From: Patellaria atrata CBS 101060
Lineage: Eukaryota > Ascomycota > Dothideomycetes > Patellariales > Patellariaceae
Assembly: GCA_010093705.1 (NCBI GenBank)
Contig: MU006091.1
Coordinates: forward strand, 920,702 to 984,701
Direction: 5' to 3'
DNA: 64,000 bases
The translations under genes were made by a program, and so were the position numbers. The notes beneath the pieces were generated by a model. The model made no database searches and was not told where the DNA came from. It saw only the letters and a list, made by a program, of their open reading frames with translations. Shown piece after piece: positions 45,961 through 55,722 of this stretch (position 1 is the stretch's first letter; each line of letters begins with the position of its first letter).

Positions 45961-48325
45961 CTAGTAGTTGCTGCCTGCGAGCAGTTGTTGGGGTGGACCC
46001 ATGCTCACACCCATCCCCATCGAAGGCAGATCCGATATTGAGGTGGACATCGAAAGACCGGAAGGCAAGTAAGCGTGTTCGGACTCGGGGGACTCCTCCT
46101 CCAAAGACCCAAGCTGATCTTCGTCGTTTTCGAGGTCCTCTTCGCTGTAGTTGCCGACTGGCTCACCATCTGGACGAGGTTCATGAGTGCGACGATGTCT
46201 AAAAATAAATATGTAAGTAGGATGATCATGATTTAAAAAGTCATATAGACGGAACGTACTGTGCCAGGTTGTCGGATCTTGAGAAAGCCTTGCTGCAGAG
46301 CGGGCATACATACGGTCGCTCTTGGGTGTGGGTGCGCACGTGTCTAAGCGCTGTGTCAGCGGCTGTGGCCAGTACGGTGCGAAAGCCACACAAGAGCGGA
46401 AATTTGAGTGTCTACAAGTAATAAGCGGGGGCGCTTACCTTTTGAGATGCTCTAGCCTCTTGAACAGCCTTCCGCAGGTTGGAATGGGGCAAGAGTGAGA
46501 TTTTTGTGGATACGGTCCAAGTTCCATCATCGTTGCACTTCGCGCTCTCCGGAAAACGCCGGGTGCCGATCGCGTAACTGCAGCGTGATGGAGAGAAGAT
46601 GAGTCGGAATAGTCACCGTTGGTGAGATTCGCGATATCATCTTGCTGCAATAGCTGCATAGGCTTCTGTTCCGGGCTGGCCTCAACTGTTGCGAGAGGTG
46701 TGCCGTGACGCGAGAAAACCTGTGGCGGGTAGTCGACAGTTTCCTTGGTATGGGGAAGGGTAGGGTTATAGCTGCTTTGAGGAGAGTTGTGAGCGCTCTC
46801 GTCAGCTTCTGGGACGGGCATCACTGATGCAGACATCGATCTCCGAAGATCGCTCGGTCTGTGAACGTGATGGGCACCACCAGTAGCAGTCACTGCAGCT
46901 GCTACACCGGTAGAGAGAGATGATCGTCGTCTTCGTTGCTTGTATGTCGGAGATCCCTCGATGACCGAGTACACGTTCGTCGGGGGATATGGTCGAGATA
47001 CGCCGGAAAATTGCTGCCCAACCAAATTTGACGGCGGGAGCTGCATCAAGGGGTTGAAAGAATTCGATACTCCAAGATCGGGAATAGCAGTGTATAAGCC
47101 GGTGTCTTCATTAGCAATGTAAGCAGGTTCAGCACCAAGCGGCATGGAGTGTTGGGGAGGGGTAAGAGGCTCAAATGAGATAGCTCTGGTGCTGTAGTCC
47201 TCGTAATGCGACGAAACGAAGGAAGGAGCGGGAGAATATTCCATATAAGCTGGCATAGAGCTATGGCGCTGATGGACCTGGGAAAGGGGAATGCCATTCC
47301 TATCGTATTGCATGGTAGTATAGTCTCGTTCTCGGCTCTTCATGACACCTCCTCCCATACCGCCGGGCATCATATGGTTATAACCGCTCATCGTATTCAT
47401 GCCCTCGTCTGGAACGGTGGGTGGCATCGCTTGCTGTGGTATCGCTGGTGGAGGCATTGAATCTACGGCCCTCATAACTGGAGATGTGGACTGAGAGTAC
47501 GACTGCTGGACATTGCTGTTGAATGACGAGGAATTGGTTTGTTGAGCTTTCGTAAGTTGCTCAAAGAGCGACTGTGAAGAATCAAACTCGAACGATAAAG
47601 CTGGCTCATTTACTGCCACAGTGGTCGCCTCTTGACCCATCTTCTCGCGCTTAAGATCTCGCTCCAAGGCATCCAGGAAGAGTCTATCGTGCGGTACGCT
47701 GTACCAATAGAACACCTTTTGTTTTTTTTGAGTTCGAATGCAGTTATTCTTGTAGAGGAAATCCAAGAAACCACTCTTGGGCTCTTCCAATGATGCATCT
47801 GTCCCCGATTTCAAGTTTCTTAGGTCGGAGAAAATTCCTTCCTCGAACTTCTTCGAGTTCTTCACCGGCCTTCCAAAGGCCTGGAAGCGAAAAGAAAGGC
47901 ATCGCACAATATCTGTGCCTGAAATGTGGAAGAGATTATTCCTAAACTAAGAGTTAGTTGCGCTTATTCTGAATCATAACAACAAGCATGTTGGCGACGA
48001 GAAGCGTACCATAGAACGCAAGAGACATATTCGCCAGTTGGTAGCAAGAAGCGGCGAATGTATTGATCGGGACTCCAGTCAACTGGAGCAGATATAAGAA
48101 AGTATTTGACTGTGTTTCGTGTTAGTGTCACGTCTCGATCAGGTAGCAGGCCATATATGAGGCCGTGATATAAGGCGATGATAACATACGATTATCAACT
48201 TGCTGGAGAGCTACAATGGAATCTGGTGGCAGGCTTTGCTGAGCATCCTGATCTAATAGAAAAGTTTCGGGGGCAACAGATCGTGACTGAGGTGGAGGCA
48301 TTGAGCCATGAGAATTTGAGTACAT
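45961..48325 (-). CDS. STE12: Ste12-like homeodomain / C2H2 zinc-finger transcription factor
   Basis: Nuclear target of the pheromone/invasive-growth MAP kinase cascade, controlling mating and host penetration in filamentous ascomycetes. Exons 48190-48325, 48010-48109, 46439-47941, 46260-46343 and 45961-46198 give 686 aa. The STE DNA-binding domain (about 45-165) reads [100 protein letters not shown] and [21 protein letters not shown] long Ser/Pro/Gln/Met-rich middle follows. Near the end are two C2H2 fingers: [19 protein letters not shown] and [20 protein letters not shown]. Each finger is interrupted by an intron. The tail is acidic ([17 protein letters not shown]). The start at 48325 ([13 protein letters not shown]) is the first true ATG; the frame is open slightly further with no ATG. 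Confidence 0.95.
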
Positions 48326-51300
48326 GTTGCGCAGCGATGGGCTCAACACGCCTCAGTGGTAAGTGATCAAACAATAGCACTGAACACTAGGTGCAGCGAG
48401 TTTGATATTGAAGGGTGATGAATTGATACGGGTAGAAGTTTTGAGGCTCTCGCAAACGGTCCTGCCAGGTCGAAATTTGTGTATGGTGAAGCGTAAAACG
48501 AAGGAAAAGTTGATATGGGGCGTTTGAGATATGTTTATGAGAATTGAAGATGTATCGAGGGCCTGCCTCACTGCTCTGCTACAACGTGCTGTGTGTGAAC
48601 GAAGTTGAGAACCAAGGGGACGTGAAGGCTCCTGATGAAACGAAGGAGAGGGGAAGGGCAGCACTTTAGTTTGTCGGAGACAGGCAGGGGGCTGACATGA
48701 AACAGGAATTTAGCTGTTTTGATTTTTGAAGACGTATCCATATTTAGCATGGGTATCTGTAGGCCACTGCGCTCCTGCACGGTCTAGGAAGTGGTGCATC
48801 AGCCAACAAGGGGGGGCCGAGAAGGGGTGAAGAGGAAAAGAACTAAGCCCACAGAGCCCACAGAGCCCGTTGCTCTTCACAAATGGCCAGAAAGGCCCGG
48901 CATGCCTCGCATCGGTTCATAAACCTTGCCGGCTCTTTGCTAAATCGCCTCCCGCGAGTCACACACCCACTGAAGGTAGAAAGCAACAACTTTGCTTTAG
49001 TTGCTTGTTGCCAACGATAGTAAGGTAGGTAGTGGCCAAAGATGCAGAGGGAGCCGGATCAATCATCAAAAGAGTAAAAGTTACATGTTGTGTAACTTGC
49101 TGTCAGCTCACCAGTTGAGTGGTTTATTTATTCGAGTGTCTCTCTGTGTGGCCGGAATGTTCTTAAGTGCTCGATAAAGAATGACCATGTTTTATGCCGG
49201 CTTTACTGTACTGTACAGAGCGAGAAACGGTTTGTTCATCTCCGCCACGACCGGTATCGTATTTTTCTTTTTTTACTCGCCGAATCCCTCAGCTCTCAAA
49301 GTCGAAGAAAAAGTTCCCGCTAGTCACCTCCCTGAGTCCCCTCAAGGCTCGGAGCGGTGGACAGTTGAAGAAGGGCTTAGCGCTGAGGTGGCATCCAATA
49401 CGCAAGCGAATCCTAGACTGACTGGGCCAATAATGTTGCCCTTGAGATTTTATGAAGAGACTTTTAGAGGTCCGAGACTTGCAGTGGCAGCGTGAGTTCG
49501 CTGTGTGTGATGACCTAAGTGTCGTTATGCATCTGTGAGTGTGCTTATACGCAGTGCTTATGTCTATTCTCGATAGTAAACTCGTCGCCGAACTACTGAT
49601 GAATCCTTTCCAGATTGTGTTCTGTTTTTGTCAGTTATCATGCTTCTCCTGACTTCTGACTCGATATCGTTACTGAGTACTTGTACGATTCATTTCTGCT
49701 TCCCGAAATGGTCACCTAGCAGAGAGGCTCAGCATTGACACTTCCTTTTGGAGTAATCACATAGCGTCCCGAGAAGGTAAGCAGAATGAATCAATAGATA
49801 TCGAAGTTGATGAGAAGAAAATTGTGAATATAGCAATTTGACCTAGGCGATCATGGTGAAGTTATTCAGTAGAGGGTTGAAGTTGATTTCCATTTCTCAA
49901 GACCTCACCGTTACCAGCTCGGGAGGAGCAATGGGTCAACTCTAAGGTATCAACCTCGAAACGGAAAGACTACAAGTTTGATAATCAATACCGTCTGTAC
50001 CTTATCTACGTTCGTGAAGAGCAGTTTACAGACTTTAAGACGGTAATATATTTAACTACGGTTTGTCCGAACAGATTCATAATTGACAATCTCTCAATAA
50101 TGGCATGCAGTCTCGGGGAAGCCAATGCAGGAACCATCACCAAAAGTCCCACGGCATCTGGTTTCAGATTTCTGAAACACATCAACCTTCCCACTGCAGA
50201 ACTATCAACCATCACAATGATCACATATTATTCACGGCTATCGACAGTTCGAGCATTTATCCCACGCGCTTTTCCTGTTCTCTATGCGCATGCAGCAAGA
50301 AGTTGCTTCTTACGATTGGAACATCAACACCCTGGAAGCATGAAGGCTGACAAAGACCATAACATCTTTACGGGACTACACTTCGGGAAGTGTACTTGTA
50401 CAGTACGTCCAGCAAATCAAAGATTCAGATCTCTGATTGAGCGTTTGACATCTCACCCAATGCTCTCTCCCTTGCGAGGCATTGAGGTCAGCGAATGATG
50501 ATGTCGAACGCTCAGGAGATCTGTCGGCGGTTAACTTAATTACAGGTCCTATCGACCAAGGGACGACCTCGGCCTGTAAATTGACCCTCCATTCACTGCT
50601 ACGAGGTAACTAATGAAAAAGAATATATTAATATCACAGCGCGCGGCACGTATATTCGAATAGATGTCCGTCATGTCCGTCATGTCCGTCATGTCTGTCG
50701 TCCAGAGTAGATAGGACTGCAATGGTATCATCTCCCTTGGATGAGGGAAGCTTCCTGAAGCAAGCGCTGGCTGTTTACCGCTATATTCGCATTAAGTCAA
50801 CGTCTAATCAAGGTTCTGAAAACTATTCGCAAAATCTACCCCACATCTGTGATAGAATATCAAACCAGATCCGTCGTGGTGACGGTTGTTATCGGCTGGG
50901 AACTGGTTGATCTCTCATGCGCAAAACGACTGGATTATTCTACTTTGATGCTCTAGATTCTCTAGAGTTTTTGGGTTGATCCTTTACCTGACAGACGGCT
51001 TTGTAGGGAACCTGGTGGACCTCCTGGCGCTCTACATACAGCATTTGATGCAAGATGCCCCTTTTTACAGTTATCAGATAATAATAAGCGTGGGTTGTGG
51101 TCATTTTATCCGGGTTCTCTGTATTTCTGCATATAGAATGCAACTGCAGTAGACTACTGAATGAATTAAACCAGTCATTTCTCTAGATTGCTAGTGGTTT
51201 TTACAATATGTTATTCCAATTGCGTTAAATTGTCTATTACTTCGGTCATTTGTAGTGATTAGACTTTCGAGCTACACATTTCCCATGAACTATACGAATA

Positions 51301-52310
51301 AATAAGGCCACATGGCTCAGCGTCAACTGTCAAGACTTGTTATTACGAATTCACGCCACATCGAAGACGGAAGAAATAACGCAATTGGGAATGTCAAGAT
51401 TTAAGAGCCCAAAGTCAACATTTCCGTACCTGCATTAGTTTTGCTGCACAGGACATCAGACCGGCAAGGCTAACAATGCCTGGCTACGGCGGAGTGGATA
51501 TCGCTTACTTTAGTACTTGCGAGGTTTTTGATTGAACTTCTGTTACGTCCTGAGGATACTTCTAGTTCGATGCCTTTACTATATTCAATCTTCAATGTTA
51601 AAAACCTGCAAAAGGAAGAGATCCTGCTTTGCAACACTCAAAGCGCTACGTATTGTTGTCTTACGCGAATTTCCTTGGAGCAACGGAAATTAATAGACTT
51701 TTCCGTCTGAGGATTAAAGTACTCGCCACGCTTCGATCTGAAACGCGTTTCATCGTACTGTACCATTTTCGGCAGTTCTGCTAATTCATGGGGAAGTCTG
51801 CTTATCTGCACGGTCCATCACTGTGGCGTTTCTTTAAAGTCTCCATCAGAGAGCAGATAGCAAACCCAAAGTAGTCAATATCGAAGACAAGGGCAGTCCA
51901 CCACGTGAAAAGATGGAATTGAAGATTTGCATACGAGTCATCTAGCTTCTGCGATTCGGCTTACTTCGCTCATTATTCATGTCCCTTTAGGGACCGCCGC
52001 TTACTGACACAATCATCACTTTTAAGCTGATTATGTATTTAACCAGACTTTGGACCAACTTCGACGAGCTTGAAGGCCTTTCATAGGATCACAATTCGAC
52101 TACCGTAAGGCTCTGGGAACCTTCCGCTGATTGCTCTGCAGGAACCGTAGGACCGACTTCTCGCCAACTTCTGCTCGGCGCTATAAGCTTACGGTCAAGA
52201 GTGCGGAGTTGGACTTAGGGGAGGTCGAAACGAGATGAATGTTTTCGTACTGTGTCATAAGGCAACATATCGACGGGGAGATCTGGAACACGACGATTAC
52301 GAACCTCATA
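48326..52310. other. Gene-poor 4 kb upstream of STE12
   Basis: Probably a long STE12 promoter and leader plus unassigned sequence. ORFs of 104 codons (49181-49495 plus) and 132 codons (50100-50498 plus) have no recognised domain. Holds a 9-bp tandem repeat (50664-50699) and TACTGTACTGTACAG-type palindromes near 49205 and 50393. Confidence 0.5.
50664..50699. repeat. Four tandem copies of a 9-bp unit
   Basis: ATGTCCGTC three times, then ATGTCTGTC with one change. No gene supported here. Confidence 0.95.
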
Positions 52311-53213
52311 TCATGTTTGGGCTACATTCCACCCAACACAATCCTCAAATTTGACGCCAGAACCACCGAAGATATCCAGCGCACTACCAATGGTAAGGTC
52401 GACCTTTCCGTTACTCAACATTTGCACAGTCTCAAGATCTTCCATATTTCTGCCCCCACCCGCGTAGGTGACGGGTATGGTACACCATTCTGCTAGCTTT
52501 CGAACCAACTCGTGGTCAATTCCTTGCTGCAGTCCTTCATTATCCGCAGCATGAATGAGGAATTCCGAGCAATACGGCTCTAAGAGTGATATCGATTCTT
52601 GGGACCTCGTTAGACACATATTAAGGTCTAATAATGTAAACTAATTTGGACAGCCCTACCTTGGCTAAGTTCCATATCTGTGATGGTTTGCCATTTATTC
52701 ATAGCGACAAACCACGTATCTCCTTTACGCCTACAGCTCAGATCGATTACGAGCTTATTCTTATCGCTGCCTAAGGCCTCAAGGACCGATTTAAGCCTGG
52801 GTAGGGAGAACGTGCCATTCGGAAATAAGAAGGATGTTATGATCACCTACCATGAAATTCTTAGCTATCGATTAGATCGATCGTGTATCTGATAAAACAG
52901 TTTATGAATTTACTTTCTCGGCGCCCTTCTCGATCCATGACCTTGCATTCTGATCTGTGATGCCTCCGCCAACCTGTAGCCCATCTTTCCACGCTGCCAA
53001 AGCTTCTTCAGCCGCATCCTGATTGCCGGGGCCTAGCATGATGACATGAGCGCCCGTCAACCCGTTCTCCTCGTACAGCTTCGCAAAGTATCCGGGAGAA
53101 TGTTCTGAAACATAATTGGTCTTGAGGTCGTTGGAGGAATCGGTGAGCGTCGCGCCGACTATTTGCTTCACCTGACCAGCGTGGAGATCTATACAGGGCC
53201 GGAATCGAGTCAT
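52311..53213 (-). CDS. HIS6: HisA/His6: phosphoribosylformimino-AICAR-phosphate isomerase
   Basis: Fourth step of histidine biosynthesis: Amadori isomerisation of ProFAR to PRFAR, in the cytosol. Exons 52914-53213, 52660-52846 and 52311-52597 give 257 aa, normal for eukaryotic HIS6. TIM-barrel blocks: [20 protein letters not shown] with the catalytic-type Asp, [59 protein letters not shown] (second catalytic region), [20 protein letters not shown] and [20 protein letters not shown]. The C-terminal phosphate loop is [17 protein letters not shown]. Introns are 67 and 62 nt. The frame stays open upstream to 53435, but the conserved start MTRFRPC marks 53213. Divergent from FAF1. Confidence 0.95.
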
Positions 53214-53396
53214 TGGCAAAGCGTTCAATGCGAACTTTTTGCAATGTCGTGCAAGGGGGGAAGAGAGGGAAATGAGGATGGAAATAGTTCTGCCGCCGCT
53301 CACCGCTTCCTGAAAACCATGAACATTCTTTTTTTTTTTTTTTGGGAACTTTCCGAATGCGAAAACTGCGATTTGCTCAAGCGAAATTCCACCAAC
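53214..53396. promoter_or_regulatory. Short shared promoter of HIS6 and FAF1
   Basis: Only 183 bp separate the two divergent start codons. A T-tract of about 13 bases lies at 53330-53343, possibly a nucleosome-excluding poly(dA:dT) element. No TATA box is obvious. Confidence 0.6.
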
Positions 53397-54359
53397 ATGG
53401 CTGTGGTGTTGGGAATGCGAAAGCGACAGACTCAAACTACTCTAGCGAAGCGGAAACAGCCCTCTCTATGCTCGTCAGAGGACTCTAATGAGGACTTACA
53501 AGCGGTTTTCCGCCGCCACTTCGAGGCGCAATTCAAGCCTCTGGACAAGAAACCCGCGCCCAAACCCCAGGAACAACCCCAGATATCCGATTTAGAAGAC
53601 GGGGAGGAGGAAGAGGAGGAGGAGGAGGAGGATTGGGCTGGCTTGTCCCCCTCCCCGGAGCCAGCTGTCGAAATCATAGAACACGTCACAACCACGACCT
53701 CGACCCGCGCCAGCAAATCCGAGCTCAAAGCCTTCCACGTAAGCCCTCCTCAACTCCCGCTTCCTAAAAATACCCTCAACCTAGTAAATGTAAATACTAA
53801 TAAGTCGTAGTCATCTAAACCCCCCTCCCTCCTCCCCACGCTCTCGCTCTCCACCTCAAACCCCCCTTCCAAAGCCGACGAAGATGACACAACAGAAGCC
53901 CAAAACCTCAAAAACGACCTCGCCCTCCAACGCCTCCTCTCTGAATCACACCTCCTCTCTTCCCTCTCCACTTCCACCTCCCTTGACCTATCTCTCACAG
54001 GCCGCCATAGACACAAATCCACCGACCTCCGCCTCCTGACCCTCGGCGCGCGGTCCTCCCTCACGGACCCCCTGGCCCAGAAGATGCCCATGGCCATGCG
54101 CAGGGGTATATTGGGGAAGCAGGCGGAGCGGGAGAGCAAGAGGCGGAAGGAGGCGAGGGAGAATGGGGTTATTTTGGAGAGAGCGGTGGGAGGGAGTGCG
54201 AAGAAGAGAAGGGAGAGGAGGGAGAGAGGAGTTGGGGCGCCTACGGTGGGGAGGTTCAAGGGGGGGACGTTGAGTTTGTCCAGGAGGGATGTTGCTAGTA
54301 TTACGGGAGCGGCGCAGGGTGGAAAGGGGAGGAGGAAGGGGAAGGGGAGGAAAAGATGA
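53397..54359 (+). CDS. FAF1: Faf1-like 40S ribosome assembly protein
   Basis: Faf1 is a nucleolar factor needed for early 18S rRNA maturation and 40S assembly. Exons 53397-53738 and 53811-54359 (72-nt intron, TACTAAT branch) give 296 aa. The N-terminal half has EDLQAVFRRHFEAQFKPLD, a poly-Glu run (EDGEEEEEEEEEDWAGLSPS) and ASKSELKAFH, the characteristic Faf1 SKSELKAF-like element. The C-terminal half has NDLALQRLLSESHLL, LTLGARSSLTDPLAQKMPMA, MRRGILGKQAERESKRRKEA, RENGVILE and VGRFKGGTLSLSRRDVASIT, then a Gly/Lys/Arg tail. This is the expected family architecture. An alternative start 18 bases downstream (MRKRQ) is possible. Confidence 0.88.
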
Positions 54360-55722
54360 TTTTGTGGGGGAAAGAAATAGGCTGGGGATGAGGACTCGTT
54401 GAATATTTGAGGACTATGCCTCCTTATGAAGACTTCGCTGGATAGCATGAGCGAAGAGTGGGATTTACACCTAGACGTCCACTATGTAGATATAAGATTC
54501 CCGTCCTTGGGGCATATCAAAGCTACACAAAGTAGCCACAACCACGTGAACCATCATGTTTGATTCCTGTTTACATAACGTCTACCTTTGTGCGGTCCCA
54601 TAAAGGGCCGGGTCCAAGCAGACTAAGGCCATGCTAAGGGAAAGCCTACATACAGTATCTTGTAGGAGAAAACCCTTTGGATAGCAATACAACTAGGGGG
54701 ACTCGCAGGGGAGGCCCCTATGAATAATTTCCTACTGATAATACATCCATGCTCGACTTTCTAGTAGTGGAAGCTCTCCTTCTGCACTCCTAACGGAAGT
54801 ATTCAACTATATCTATCCCGTGATCATAACAGAACCTTTAAAAGATTTTTTCTAAAAAGAATTAGTTAAAAAAAAAAAAGCAAAAGAAAACCTCCGTAGA
54901 GGGAAAGTTAACCCGCCGGCGAACGCATTTAACTTTATAAACTGACTGAAGGAAATATGACAAAGGAAAATTACCACTCAGCTATTGCCGCCAGAATTAA
55001 AAGTGAGAACCTTTTGAGCACTTATAAGGGACTTGTTAGTTAAGGGATTTTGTTTGTACCTCCAGTCACGAATTGACATAAGTCATGTGACTCACGTATT
55101 TAGTTTTGGTTTCGCACCAAAAGGAAATATATGGCTACTTTCATAGAAATCCCAAATGTAACAGCTAATACATTTAGAGTAATTACCTCTCACCTTCCCC
55201 TCTCCCCTCATGTAAGCTGCACCGCTGTACTATATTCTTCCGTCTCGCCTGCTCAGTGGATATGTACCATATTGCTGTAGGGAATATTAGCGCTGGTAGA
55301 CCTCAAGCTCTTAAGATCGTAGAGGTACAGATATCCTATCCGAACATAACCTAGAACCCTATACTAGGACACGACGCATTAAAGACGCTGGCGAGGCAAG
55401 TGCTGTACGGTGAAGGGACGGCGAACCATGTGAATTAATGTAACGGTCACTGAGCACTTCATACTGATAGGTCAGGTGCAACTAAATATATTATGCTAAG
55501 GAGTAAGAATATCTATAATAGCTACTCTCTGGTTAAGTTCCATGCCAAGAGATTAGATCTGATTAATAGGAGATGGGCGTGAGCCTCGTCCTATCTGCTC
55601 ACGCTTGTTCCGTGACAATTAAAGTGTTTCCATTTTGACTAAAGTACAAAAAGAATCCTATTCTAATTCTTGCGGATATGAGGATAAACATCCGCCAATG
55701 CGATCTCCCCAGACGACCCAGT
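54360..55722. other. Intergenic with solo LTR, between FAF1 and STH1
   Basis: Convergent 3' ends. Contains an A/T-rich run near 54840-54890 and the solo LTR listed separately. No gene seen. Confidence 0.55.
55439..55617. mobile_element. Solo LTR (fossil) with 5-bp target duplication
   Basis: Begins TGTAACGGTCAC and ends GTTCCGTGACA: a TG...CA element with imperfect inverted termini, 179 bp. It is flanked on both sides by ATTAA (55434-55438 and 55618-55622), a perfect 5-bp target-site duplication. No internal region remains, so it is a solo LTR left by recombination. The intact duplication suggests it is not very old. Superfamily not assigned. Confidence 0.8.

Noticed and set aside
49181-49495. 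Possible small secreted protein, 104 codons
   Set aside because: Hydrophobic stretch is not N-terminal enough for a clear signal peptide, few Cys, no support.
53214-53435. Longer HIS6 N-terminus (74 extra codons)
   Set aside because: It would overlap the FAF1 start and contains a poly-Lys run from the T-tract; the family begins at MTRFRPC.
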